Assembly: GCA_963920525.1 (NCBI GenBank)
Contig: OY986438.1
Location: 53,889,753 to 53,953,752 of the forward strand
From: Dichetophora obliterata
Taxonomy: Eukaryota > Arthropoda > Insecta > Diptera > Sciomyzidae
DNA length: 64,000 nt
Direction: 5' to 3'
In this document: one piece after another, positions 1 through 10,109 of the stretch
How the letters are laid out: each line of letters begins with the position of its first letter
Numbering within the stretch: the first letter of the stretch is position 1
The notes under the pieces: generated by a model
The model's database searches: none
What the model was told of the DNA's origin: nothing
Seen by the model: only the letters and a program-made list of their open reading frames with translations
Translations under genes and position numbers: made by a program

Positions 1-121
1 GTGTAGAATTTCGTTTACTGCGATTTAAAACCAATCAACTGGAAATCAGTCGGAATTTTTTTTCAAGGCACCTTAATGTACAATTATACGTTTTTTCACT
101 TAATACTAGTCATTAACATTA

Positions 122-326
122 CGGGTATTCACGATTCAGTGCACTTGCCAGTGCAGTTGAGTACTTGTTCATTTTACAAAAACAATATACACGTACGTCA
201 AAAATCTGCACAAGTGCACATTGAAAAAATTTACAGCTGTGAAAAAGTGATAGTAGTGTGTTCACGAAGACTTAGCTGCAAAAGTCCTCAACTGTGCTGG
301 CAAGTGCACTGAATCGTGAATACCTC
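122..326. mobile_element. 205-bp foldback MITE, TA-flanked, GGTATTCAC ends
   Basis: Both ends carry the same inverted sequence of about 35 bp: GGGTATTCACGATTCAGTGC then ACTTGCCAG on the left, with its reverse complement ending at 326. The dinucleotide TA lies directly outside both ends (120-121 and 327-328). It has no coding capacity. The terminal GG(G/C)TATTCAC is shared with the foldback elements at 7554-7874 and 21639-22062, so I treat these as one terminal family. TA duplication is typical of Tc1/mariner-type transposases, but the source transposase is not identified. Confidence 0.75.
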
Positions 327-604
327 TATTATTTTTTAATATAAATCTGGGGTTTTGTCTGCCCTGTGATCTGCTGTGAATTTATTATTATATAATTTAA
401 TATTTTAAGAAAAAATCTAAAAAATTAAATGCCAAATACAACTTAAATATAAATATGTATTTTTATTAGTATGTTTACTCACATTTGTTTTATTTTAATT
501 TACAGGATTTCAAATTTGATGTACAGCGGATCTCTGGATACGGAATGCAAATCAGGTGGGACTCCATGTTAGTTCCAGACTCATTTGCATCGTGCCCACA
601 GACT

Positions 605-1410
605 GATACGTACGTAAAATTAACATATGGTATACGTTTGAATTTCGTATATACGTGTTTCGTATAAACGTATGCTGTAAAAGTTCCATAAATACGTATT
701 TTAAACGTATGCTGTACGTTAAAATGTTCGTGAATACGTATTGTTAATGTAGGCTGTACGTAAAAGGTTCGTAAATACCTATTTTCAACGTATGGTGTAC
801 GTAAAAGTTTATTTAAAACGTATTATGAACGTATGCTGTACGTTATAATTGCATACATGCGTATTTTGAGCGTATGTTGTACGTAACATTTTCGTAAATT
901 CATATTTTTAACATATGCTGTACGTAAAATGTTCGTTAGTACGTATTTTGAACGCGTGGTGTACGTAAAATTCCGTTAATACGCATTATGAACGTATGCT
1001 GTACGTAAACATTTCATAAATGCGTATTTTGAGTGTACGTAACATTTTCGTAAATACGTATTTTTAACGTATACCGCACGTAAAATGTTCGTAAATACGT
1101 ATTTTGAACGCGTTATATACGTAAAAGTTTCGTTTATACGTATTCTGAACGTAAGATAAACGTAAACATTTCGTAAATACGTATTTTTAAAGTATGATGT
1201 AGTACGTAAAATATTCGTAAATACGTTAGCAAAACGAACATAGTACGCAAAACTAACGTATGGTGTACATCATAAAAAGGAGCAGCGCACTTAATAAATT
1301 TGTAAATGCGTATGCTAAACGAACAGCGTACGTAAAAAAGTCCCTAAATACGATTTTGTAAATACGTATTCTGAACGAATTGTGTACGTACGAGCAATGT
1401 ATGGAATATG
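605..1410. repeat. Degenerate 41-bp tandem array rich in TACGTA
   Basis: About nineteen imperfect units with a consensus like GTACGTAAAATGTTCGTAAA followed by TACGTATTTTGAACGTATGCT, about 41 bp long. Units differ by point changes and small indels, so the array is old. Nearly every unit holds TACGTA or ACGTA palindromes and therefore CpG. The array fades out towards 1410, with loose ACGTA-containing sequence to about 1560. No coding frame runs through it. It may be a minisatellite inside a larger transposon, but I could not pair outer ends convincingly. Confidence 0.8.
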
Positions 1411-1622
1411 TTACCGAAAAAATATTCTAAACGAACAAGATCATACAGACAACGAATAGCGTTCGTAGCTGTGTTTGTACAATTTTTAGCTATACGTACA
1501 TCGGGCATAAAATAAACGTATGTGTATACGTTAAACCAACGTTTTCTTACATGGGACCAATTTCAACGAACGCGTTTGTTGCCTAAACGAACTTATTCGC
1601 TGTCATTACGTCCTTTTTTGGT

Positions 1623-1841
1623 TCAGTGTACCCTTAGGTGAATATTAGATCCTGCGCATCCAATAATTATACATACACAATCAGAACGCACATGTAGTTG
1701 TTCGGTAAAGCCATAATTGCGTCCACCACCACGATTTCTTTGACCACGGCGATCGCGATCATCATGCTTGTCTCCCCGTTGATCCTTAAGTTTGAAACTT
1801 GCATAGATTTTTGTTTTCGAAGATTGATAACAGGGTACCAT
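1623..1841 (-). pseudogene. Fragment with RGG-like stretch and KH-like GxxG motif
   Basis: An open frame of 72 codons that is more GC-rich than its surroundings. Residues about 20-42 form a charged run (DQRGDKHDDRDRRGQRNRGG), resembling an RGG/RD-rich RNA-binding tail. Residues about 54-68 read VCIIIGCAGSNIHLR, which fits the KH-domain core pattern IIGxxGxxI. This suggests an exon or retrocopy fragment of a KH/RGG RNA-binding protein, but the piece is too short to name a gene and the frame stops at once after the KH-like core. It could also be chance. Seen: the composition and motif. Inferred: the family. Confidence 0.25.
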
Positions 1842-1887
1842 AAAAGATCGAAAGGCAGAATACCAATTTTAACAGATCTTTTATGGT
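1837..1887. repeat. Perfect 13-bp inverted repeat, 25-bp loop
   Basis: ACCATAAAAGATC at 1837-1849 is matched exactly by GATCTTTTATGGT at 1875-1887. The sequence on to about 2000 repeats short pieces such as AACAGAT and GCAGAATA. No element boundary can be drawn. Confidence 0.5.
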
Positions 1888-2560
1888 CGGCATCTTTTAT
1901 GATTCATAACAGAAAATTCATAACAGAATAACAGATTTGGCAGAATAGGCCCAAATAACAGATTTTGCCGAATAGGTACAAATATCTGTTCGTTTTGTCT
2001 TCCTGTACGTTTACCAAATTAATAAGTGTTAAACTTTATCAGCCTTACCAATAAATCGCTACTAACTAAGAAAATTCTGACTTATCGTTTAAAGTTGACT
2101 TTTAGTATTTTTTTGTACTAATAAAAAAATATCAAGTAAGCTTTTTGAAAAAGTCGACTCTAAAGAAAAAGGCAGCTTCAGCTCCAACTAAAGTTCCAAT
2201 TTACCAATAATAGTAAATTTCTTATTCTAAACACTCACATTCTCAATCTTCTTTTTAAATTTATTTTTTTGTTATATCTTGTAATAAAGTGTGAGTCCAT
2301 GAGAAAACAAAAAATTTATCAAACACGATTTTGTCCTTTGGAGCAATAAAGTGAGGAAGATTTGGTGGAAGCACGTTTTTATTAATTTAATTTATGTTTA
2401 AGATTTGACAAACAATCTGCAAAACATATTATTGAGCTATTGCGATGTCAATTGCGTCCCAAAACAAAACGTGGGAGTCTCCCAAAAACCTTTAAGCGCG
2501 GAGAGTAAAGTATTAGCATTTCTGCGATATGTTTCAAAAGGACAATACCAAAAAGATATA

Positions 2561-3427
2561 CAGGGTTGCCAATATTCGAAGCGCCCATTTTATTTTTAAA
2601 TAAATCAAAGAAACCACAATTTTTTGTCTGTTCGTCAGGAATATCATTTAATTGGGTTCAAGTAGATTTGCTTACATTATTTCTTGAATATGATATCTCG
2701 TAAATGGTCGCCATTGGCCTCTACGACATATTGTGCCCGTTTTGCAGCATTTTCCATGGTTTTCTTCAACATTTCGATGGGAATGGCGGTTATTTCTTGA
2801 CGGATGTTGGTTTTCAGCTCTTCTAGGGTCTTTGGCTTGTTGACGTAAGCCTTTGATTTAAAATAACCCCACAAAAAGAAGTCTGGAGGCGTTAAATCTG
2901 GTGATCTTGGCGGCCAATCGAAATCACCATTTTTTGACATCAAACGGCCAGGGAACAATTGCTTCAAAAAATCGATTGTAGTGCGGCTTGTGTGTGGTGG
3001 CGCGCCGTCTTGTTGAAACCAGTAGTGCCTGACAGTAACTCTGTGGCCATTATCATCTTCGAAAAAGAACGGCCCAATGAGCATTTTAGCACAAACGCCG
3101 CACCAAACAGTGACTTTTGCATCGTGAAGAGGTACCTCTTGAATCTCTTGTGGATTTTCAGTGACATAAATACGGCAATTTTGTTTGTTTACCGTTCCGT
3201 TCAACTGAAAATGAGCTTCATCGCTCATTGAGTTGAGTTTTCACTATTGACTTGTTTTGTTGAATGTAAATTTCAACAATTTTAGAGCGTTCGCGTGGCG
3301 TGTACTGTTCCATTGTAAACATTTGCTTGGAATGACGCTTCAAACGCGGTATGTCATTAGTCGATTTGGCATCACTGCGGAAAGTTACAGTGTTGCCAGA
3401 TGGGCGCTTCAAATATTGGCAGCCCTG
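2561..3427 (-). mobile_element. 867-bp DD41D (rosa-like) Tc1/mariner element
   Basis: Terminal inverted repeats of about 28 bp: CAGGGTTGCCAATATTCGAA on the left, and the right end reverse-complemented gives CAGGGCTGCCAATATTTGAA; both run on into GCGCCCAT. TA target duplication at 2559-2560 and 3428-3429. It lies inside the PIF/Harbinger transposase. At 867 bp it is shorter than a full element (about 1.3 kb) because the N-terminal half of its transposase is largely deleted. Confidence 0.9.
2677..3313 (-). pseudogene. DD41D Tc1/mariner transposase, internal deletion
   Basis: Starts with MEQYTPRERSKIVEIYIQQN at 3313, then about 28 codons in, the frame jumps directly to the catalytic half beginning MSDEAHFQLNG at 3228. 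The helix-turn-helix DNA-binding region is therefore missing. The catalytic half is 183 residues: first Asp in SDEAHF, second in FQQDGAPPH, third in LTPPDFFLWG. I count 41 residues between the second and third Asp, the DD41D spacing of the rosa group, rather than 34 as in mariner. WPPRSPDLTP and a C-terminal stretch ending DIIFKK are as usual for this group. All three catalytic Asp are kept, but the protein cannot bind its ends. Confidence 0.85.
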
Positions 3428-4582
3428 TATGTAAGTATGTAAAACAATTAAAATATGTTTTGAAACTATTCAATTTGTATTGTACTATTAGCAGAAATTC
3501 ACGGCTTTTCTCAACAAGCAATGACTAAAGTTATTCAAGAAGTTTCTGCTGCATTAGCGTCCAAAATGAAGCAAAACATATTTTAATATCCCATTACTGC
3601 TGAAGGAATTCAAAACTTAAAGTCTGGATTTTGGTCGAAATTGGGATTTCCTCAGTGCGTTGGTGCAATTGATTGCATTCACATAAAGATTAAAAATCCT
3701 GGAGGAGAGTTAGGTGGCCGCCATAGGTGCAGGAAGGGTTTCTTTTCTTCTAATGTACAGGTATTTATATTTAAACTAAATCAGTGGTTGGGATGATTTC
3801 GCATTATTATATTTGTTTATTTATATTTGACTTAGGTGATATGTGATGCAAATAACAAAATTTTGGATATTGTGTCACGATGGGGAGGATCTGCGCACGA
3901 CTCAAGGATTTGGTGTTTGTCATCTATAAAAAAAATTGGAGCGAATAGGAAATGTCTTAAGAGGAGGAGTTTTAATTAGAGATGGCGGCTTTTCGTCAAA
4001 ACAGAGTTCTAACAAGCCGACAAGAAAGATACCAAAAGACTCACATTCGAGCACGTAATATTGTTGAAAAAGTCTTTGGCCAGCTTAAAAACAAATTTCG
4101 TATATGCTTTAATGGCATCCAAACTAAATTAAGCACTGCAAAAAATATAGTTGTTGCCCTTGCTGTTTTACACAACAAAGCAAAAGGATGACAAAATACT
4201 GATATCTTTGAAGTCGACAACGATGTATTACCCCAGGAAACAGCTGATGATGAAATACAAATAGAATCCGTAACAAATTCAATTTTTAGAGATAAATTTA
4301 TTTCAAAATATTTTTAATAAGCATAACTAAAACTCTAAAAAAAATTCATTAAAAGAAATAGAATTTGTCAGCTACATACATATAAACATAAATATAATAT
4401 TTATTCATATTTCTGGTGATTGACAATTGTTAATTTTATTTTTTCATTTAAAGAATTGCCATAATATACAAGACCAGCTTGTTAATAAATTTGCATTTAT
4501 TAACAACCAATCAGCAGAATAAGGTATCTGCGTTTCATTATTTATTAGTGTAGTACTTTATTTTAGCTTTTTGTGCTTTGAT

Positions 4583-5388
4583 TTAAAATTCAAAAAGTTT
4601 TCTTCTTAAATTACGCTCCTTCTTAATGTTCTCTATATCCAATTAAATTGCTTCTAACTTCTTTTCTTCAACTTTTTTTCGCAACAATAGAATTTCTTCG
4701 TCTTTTTCCTGTTCTTTGGTGATTTGTTCTATCCTTTTTTGCAGCATAGTTTCCTGCAACCTACAACCCTTTTGTTTTTTTTTATTTTCCTTCGCGAATT
4801 GGAGATTTTATACTGAAATACCACAAACTTATTCATTACGTGTTTTGTCAACATTTAAATACTCTCCTATCATTGTATCCTATGTTATAATTTTTTCTAA
4901 GACTTCATAAATAAATATAAATTTCACTTCCTAAAATCAGCGTTACCATCGTATGATGCGTAGTCATCCACTGCATCTAAAAGATCCGTCTGCAACACTT
5001 TGTAGTGGAAGTCGTTAGGAATGTTAGGTGGTGGCCCTCCACCAGTCAGCTTGGAGTCTCGCTTGTATTCACCTAAAAGCGATCTTGCCTGCGTTTTCAT
5101 TCTCATCCATCCACATCTCACGCATGCGTTTTTCATCAACGTTTTAGTCTAATGATGACATGTTTTTCCCAATCTTGGACCACGCATCCTTTTTTTCCGT
5201 AATGGCTTTGCTGTTGTTTGCTTTTGAGTTTACTATGACAGCAAACTCTTCCACGAAGGAACAAAAAGCTTCCTTCATCTCACTCGTCCAATTAATTGAT
5301 CGCTGGGATGATGTTATAAATATTAATTACTCGAATTTAATCAAATATATACGCGCTTTACCTTTGTAGCCTTAATTTTCTTTTCCAT
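4583..5388 (-). pseudogene. Myb/SANT-like accessory gene of PIF/Harbinger
   Basis: Exon 1 encodes MEKKIKATK (5362-5388), followed by a 59-bp intron with GT...AG (5303-5361); exon 2 opens RSINWTSEMKEAFCSFVEEF, a Myb/SANT-like helix with the expected Trp. Around 5130 the frame is broken (stop after NMSSLD, frameshift), then KTQARSLLGEYKRDSKLTGG with GPPP, the typical end of this domain. A charged coiled-coil tail (about 4590-4740, KRIEQITKEQEKDEEILLRK and on) ends at the stop 4583-4585. In this superfamily the protein helps import the transposase and bind DNA. It is convergent with the transposase. Confidence 0.75.
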
Positions 5389-5611
5389 GGTATATATTTT
5401 CCGATTATATGTTTAAATTTGGAGTTATAAAATTTAAAATTTTTGAAAAAAGTTACATTTATGAAATCGCCTACTAAAATTGTTTATTGGTACGACAAAG
5501 TATTAAAGTCGACTCTAATAAAGGTAGCATAAGAGGAAGGGTAACAAGTATGACCTGGTTGTGTCCAAAAAAATGCAAATAATATTTGTTATTAGCTAAA
5601 CATTAACATAC

Positions 5612-5920
5612 TTAACAAATATTTCCGCAATCTATACTTGTATTGCATTGGTGTCGGATGGTCATATTGGCCTCCTTTACTTCGCATGGCACTAAAGACA
5701 TTTTCGAGGATATCTTTGGCAATAGTAGTCTCTCCATGATTACATCCATATGAGCCAAAATTTTAATTTGGTTTCCAAGATCTAGCCCGAATGGTATTTT
5801 GCCTGAAAAGTTAAAAGTGGAAATATTGAAATGTTTATTCGTAATAAAGCCCTGCGTCGGTGCATCTATTTGAACGTACACACACTGTGATTTATTGCAT
5901 TGCTCACAGTTGACTGTCAT
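5612..5920 (-). CDS. Unrecognised Cys-rich ORF, 102 codons, ectodomain-like
   Basis: Not recognised. The frame has seven cysteines, clustered near the start (NCEQCNKSQC) and the end (HQCNTSIDCGNIC), and five N-x-S/T sequons, giving the look of a secreted or ectodomain fragment. No signal peptide or membrane segment is visible. It ends just outside the right end of the Harbinger element. It may be a fragment of a larger gene, an old element gene, or chance; codon use is no richer in GC than its surroundings. Confidence 0.25.
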   Translation of the reverse strand: MTVNCEQCNKSQCVYVQIDAPTQGFITNKHFNISTFNFSGKIPFGLDLGNQIKILAHMDVIMERLLLPKISSKMSLVPCEVKEANMTIRHQCNTSIDCGNIC

Positions 5921-6256
5921 CTAATAACACTTGAGAGTTTGATTTGCTCAACAGCAAACGAAAGCCTACAACCATGATAGAACTAGTAAAGGTATATGCA
6001 TTTCTGACTGCTCTCTTTTTCTCATAGCCAGAATTGTCATAGTCAAGCATTTTGCTATTCTTGCCTATTTTTGCTTTCTTATCGCATTATCATCGTTTTC
6101 AGATATTGAATGAGCTGACAACTTCGTTTTGACAGTTCCGGCAGTCTGTCTCTCCGAAATGCATATACCTTCTCTAATTCTACTATGCCTACAACGACAA
6201 GCAATACACACTTTCTCTCTCGGCAATCCAAGCATGGCGTGTTTTTGTTCTCCTTT

Positions 6257-7085
6257 AAAATTATAAAATTTTGAAATAATAGGGCTGCCACCTAATAATA
6301 TGTATTTTTAAGAGTTTTAAACATCATTTATCAGTGCTAGGGGGTCGCTGATATCGAATCTGAAGTCAGAATTTTAAAATTCAAGATAGTGGATAGGGTT
6401 GCCACCTTAATTTTTTGCATTTTTCTGAATTCGGGGCTGGCAAAAAAAAATGATAATCCAAAAAAGGGTCGCTGAATCCGAATCCGTGGTCAGAATTTCA
6501 AAATTATAAAATTTTGAAATAATAGGGCTGCCACCTAATAATATGTATTTTTAAGAGTTTTAAACATCATTTATCAGTGTTAGGGGGTCGCTGATATCGA
6601 ATCTGAAGTCAGAATTTTAAAATTCAAGATGGTGGATAGGGTTGCCACCTTCATTTTTTGCATTTTTATGAATTCGGGACTGGCAAAAAAAAATGATACA
6701 CCAAAAAGGGGTCGCTCAACCCGAATCCATGGTCAGAATTTCAAAATTATAAAATTTTGAAATAATAGGGTTGCTTTTACTTTTTAAAATAAAAATAAAT
6801 TCGTAAAAATAAAAAAATTATGGTGGCAACCCTATCCACCATCTTGAATTTTAAATTCTGACTTCAGATTCGATATCATATTAGGTGGCAGCCCTATTAT
6901 TTCAAAATTTTATAATTTTGAAATTCTGACCACGGATTCGGATTCAGCGACCCTTTTTTACCTGATGTTCGCACCAGCATCGCATATGTAAAAATAAAAA
7001 AAATAGGTGGCAGCCCTATTACCCATTTTTATTTTTAAAATTCTGATTTCAGATTCGAATTCAGCAACCTCCTAGCACTGTTCGC
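6257..7085. repeat. 243-bp tandem repeat with inverted copies
   Basis: The unit starting AAAATTATAAAATTTTGAAA begins at 6257, 6500 and 6743, a period of exactly 243 bp. Each unit holds AGGGCTGCCACC, the palindrome-like CTGATATCGAATC, and AGGGTTGCCACC. From 6821 to 7085 the same modules appear on the opposite strand (GGTGGCAACCCTATCC at 6822, GGTGGCAGCCCTATTA at 6884 and again near 7006). The whole therefore forms a direct plus inverted array. GGGTTGCCA is a common end motif of DNA transposons, so this is probably a cluster of MITE copies inserted into or duplicated with one another. Confidence 0.8.
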
Positions 7086-7553
7086 GCCAGCATCGTATTC
7101 GTTGTCTGATATAAATCATCTATTGCCAGTCAACAAGCTTTCGTTGCATTGACTGCAGTGAGCTCTCTGACAACGATATCTTAGATCAACAATATCAATG
7201 ATCTGTTTTTTATTGCTCTATCGTGTTTTGTTCGTCTTCGCTGCAATCACACACATGATTTTTTTGCAGCAAGCAAGACAGTGCAGTGTAGTGTGAAATG
7301 AACAAATGTTTTGAAGCCGGTTTTAAGTGCACCTACGCTGGGCTCTAATTCGTAAGGCTGTATGTTTGTACATAACCTTGTTATTCATGAAATAAGTGCC
7401 GCTAGCCTATTTTTGATACATCCCAACAAGCAAAAAAAGACTTGATTTCCTATGCATAGTAGATGAATTAATTTCCAAACTGGCAATACTGTTGAAGTGT
7501 GAGAAAAATATATTGTTTTTGAACCTGGCAACACTTGGTTGTTTTGGTTATTA

Positions 7554-7874
7554 AAGCTATTCACAGTTTGAATACGCTGGTCTGCTATTTATACGATTTG
7601 CTATTTGTACGCCAATTTACGAAAGCGTATTTTGCTTTGTTGTTGTTTTGCATACAAACGCAAATACGCAGGCACGCGTAAATAAAAGTAGCCCTTGGAC
7701 GTGTTTTTTGTACCTCGTGTTTTTATGTTCTGTCTACAGCCGCATAATCACATTCATCACAGTGTTGCATAATTTTTTAATACGACAGTCACATAGCGAG
7801 GTGCTCACAGTTTGAACAATAACATATGCTATAAATACGATTTGTTAAAAGTACGCTTAAACTGTGAATAGCCT
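7554..7874. mobile_element. 321-bp foldback MITE, TA-flanked, GCTATTCAC ends
   Basis: Left arm AAGCTATTCACAGTTTGAAT and right arm (reverse-complemented) AGGCTATTCACAGTTTAAGC, with similarity running further inward (ATACGATTTG(C/T)TATTTGTAC type sequence in both arms). TA flanks both ends (7552-7553, 7875-7876). Same terminal motif as 122-326 and 21639-22062. Confidence 0.75.
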
Positions 7875-8044
7875 TACTGTGTTTCGTATTAATTTGTGAA
7901 TAGTTGTCAAATATTTTAATGAGTTGCATCAAAATAATAAAATAAGTAAGAAACTGCAACAAAATATTTCAATAAATAAATAAATCAACTTTCAAATAAT
8001 AAAATAATAAAAGGTTAGATGAGAAAAAGAATAAAGCTAATTTC

Positions 8045-8270
8045 ATTTTGGGTTGGAGATCGCTTAGAGAAGTACCTTGGAGCTCAAGTGGAGATTCAGC
8101 CTTACCTTAGCTGGACATCGAAGGCCCATTTTCCTGGAAATTGGCTTGGATTTCAAGTGGAGGTCAAGTGAAGATCCAGTACTGGAGATTGGAGAAATGA
8201 ACTGGAGCTCCACTGAAGGTCAAGCCCATCTCCTAGGTTAATGCGTTTTGGGACTAAGCTGGAAGCCCAA
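8045..8270. other. Locally GC-rich stretch of short TGGAG/CAAGTGGAG repeats
   Basis: This stretch is clearly richer in G and C than its neighbours and is built from imperfect short units (GGAGCTCAAGTGGAGATTCA, AAGTGGAGGTCAAGTGAAGA). One frame is open for about 55 codons but reads as low-complexity and I do not recognise it. It could be a worn minisatellite or part of an unidentified element. Confidence 0.4.
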
Positions 8271-8834
8271 ATTAAATAAAAAATAAACTTATTTCTTAAA
8301 AATATAAAAAGGGCTCTATTTTAGAAAATAATGCATGGAATTTAATGGTTAAAATCTTATTAAATAAATAGCATAGCCATTATTTAAATAACCATTTTGC
8401 TTAGTATTGTATACAGTTGAAAGAAAAATAACAATCCCATTTTTTAAAATTTGGACTCCTATAACTTCTAAGCCAGGTGATAGCGGCCATTAATTTTCAC
8501 AGGTTTGGAATTTAAAACTCTCAAAACATTTTTCACGAAAGAAAAGTTAAAAAAATTAACTAAGCTAAAAGTAAATTATTTCGAAATGTTTACTTTAACC
8601 TAACCTAGGCTCAAACGTGACATTATCCTAATTGTGGTTATGGTACTTTATAAGAAGTGACATAGCCCCAAGTAAGTAAAATATAAGGAAGTGGTGTAAT
8701 AGCAGAAAAGTGTGGTATTTTCTGTATTAGTGTTGGTTCACACAAATACAGAAACATTCACACAGGGCCGTATTCGGTTGTATCGTAAAAGAAGGCCCAA
8801 ACTGTTTTTATGCATTAAAACATTAGGAAAATTT

Positions 8835-9385
8835 GAAGAATAGCAACAGCTCTAATTTAAAAAAAAATCACTCGCAATTGATTTAGAAGTTATAGTCCTC
8901 CAAAGTTGGGAAAAATGGCCTAAAAATCTGGCCATAAGCTGGTTTTTTAAGTTTTCCAACAAAACTAAATTTTATGGGAATCAAAAGAAAGGTGATACGA
9001 GTAGCTATTCAACGAGATATCAAACATAGAAACCAAATTTTGCTTTCGTAAAAGAGGAACCACTAGTTTTTCAGACAAATTCAAAATATAAAAAGAGTTA
9101 TATCTTGAAAAGTTATGCATGGAATTGATACCTCGTTGAATAGCTACGTGCACTACCTTTGTTTTGATACCCATAAAGCTTAGTTTTGTTGAAAAACTGA
9201 AAAACAGCAAGATTTGTAGGTCATTTTATAACTTTGGCCTATTAGTACTAAACTTATTGCGAGGGGTTTTTTCAGATTTGGATTTAGAAAGCCAAAATAC
9301 CAATAATCCAAAAAAATATAAAAAAAGAGAGCTAGCGCTATTCTAGAATTATTACAAATATTAAATTTTATTTTCACACTGTAGG
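8835..9385. mobile_element. Palindromic foldback element, family B copy 1
   Basis: The two halves are inverted copies. Left: GAATAGCAACAGCTCTAATT, then CTCGCAATTGATTTAGAAGT, then AAAACTAAATTTTATGGG, then GTAGCTATTCAACGAGATAT. Right, reverse-complemented: GAATAGCGCTAGCTCT, CTCGCAATAAGTTTAGTACT, AAAACTAAGCTTTATGGG, GTAGCTATTCAACGAGGTAT. Each arm is about 200 bp. A second, diverged copy is at 14790-15290, and a fragment of the arm (ACTCCTATAACTTCTAA) is at about 8450 on the opposite strand. No open frame of substance. Confidence 0.75.
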
Positions 9386-9877
9386 CCTATTTCATCCGAA
9401 AGCAAAGAATACTATTAGTAACCAATATAATAAGATATGAATTAGCAATAAACTATGCGTGATAAAAGCTTTATACTTGATTAATATTCATTTATATAAA
9501 AAAGCATACATTAAATTTTATATATTATAAAAATTTTAATATTTGTTAACTAAAATAATTTAAAAATAAATAAACTTCAATTTTAGATGAACAGAAATTA
9601 AATTAAGTTTTATTTTTTTAAATTCTTATTATTTTTTGTAATTTCTGCCTTATTGTTGTGCAGAATTCAGAAAAAAATGAACAAACAGATATTGAATCTG
9701 ATACAGTATGCTGAAACAAGAGCGCCCCAAAAATGTATTCAACTGTGAAAAATGACTGCGCCCCTGAAACAGTGTTTGTGTTTTGACAGATGTGGTTTGA
9801 TCAAACTGGTGCAAAATCAACGGGGTTTAATTTGCATTTTTAAACCATTTTTAATTAGAAATGTATACATATCGATC

Positions 9878-10105
9878 ATTTACTTGAAGACCGTCATAGC
9901 TCAAAACACACGATTTTTGGGTTAATGATGCAGAATTGTTCATGTTTTATATTGTGTAAAAATTTCATGTTAATATTTGGAATACTCTTCGCTTGAGAAG
10001 ATAATTTGCCTCTTTCTTTTCGTACAAGGTGGGAGTCTATTGAAAACTTTAAACGCATTTTCTGCAAAATCGCGTTTTTTGAGTTATGACGGTCTTCAAG
10101 TAAAT
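9878..10105. mobile_element. Foldback hairpin with ATTTACTTGAAGACCGTCAT arms
   Basis: ATTTACTTGAAGACCGTCAT at about 9880 followed by AGCTCAAAA is matched on the opposite strand by TTTTTTGAGTTATGACGGTC then TTCAAGTAAAT ending at about 10105. Arms of about 40 bp, total about 228 bp. It abuts the next foldback element directly, so the two may be parts of one larger structure. Confidence 0.65.
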
Positions 10106-10109
10106 GCGC

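Larger units (their letters stand above)
2401..4317 (+). pseudogene. PIF/Harbinger transposase (HARBI1-like), broken
   Basis: DDE transposase remnant. In order: a helical N-terminal piece (RFDKQSAKHIIELLRCQLRP) up to about 2480; after a frameshift, LSAESKVLAFLRYVSKGQYQ up to 2558; then the DD41D insertion; then from about 3490 IHGFSQQAMTKVIQEVSAAL and, past a stop at about 3583, the core FPQCVGAIDCIHIKIKNPGG with the first catalytic Asp. An intron-like gap at about 3760-3835 precedes ICDANNKILDIVSRWGGSAH DSRIW, carrying the second Asp. A further deletion precedes the C-terminal block HIRARNIVEKVFGQLKNKF with the conserved Glu region and the VVALAVLHN motif. In-frame TGA at about 4189, final stop 4315-4317. 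No function is possible. Confidence 0.85.
2092..5515. mobile_element. PIF/Harbinger DNA transposon, interrupted and decayed
   Basis: Imperfect terminal inverted repeats of about 45 bp: the left end reads AAGTTGACTTTTAGTATTTT from 2092, and the right end, reverse-complemented from 5515, reads GAGTCGACTTTAATACTTTG; both continue into GTAC(T/C)AATAAA. The flanks contain TTA/TAA, the usual 3-bp Harbinger target. Inside are a transposase on plus (2401-4317) and a Myb/SANT-like gene on minus (4583-5388), convergent, the normal two-gene layout of this superfamily. A DD41D element (2561-3427) sits inside the transposase. The exact left end is uncertain by a few bases because a second GTCGACTC copy lies at about 2153. 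Confidence 0.7.

Noticed and set aside
605..1410. CRISPR-like array
   Set aside because: Units are contiguous without unique spacers and the setting is a eukaryotic genome; it is a tandem array.
2959..3231. Plus-strand frame opposite the DD41D transposase
   Set aside because: It is the antisense shadow of the minus-strand transposase.
4924..5139. Separate small gene at the KTQARSLLGEYKRD block
   Set aside because: It is the middle of the broken Myb/SANT-like accessory gene, not an independent gene.
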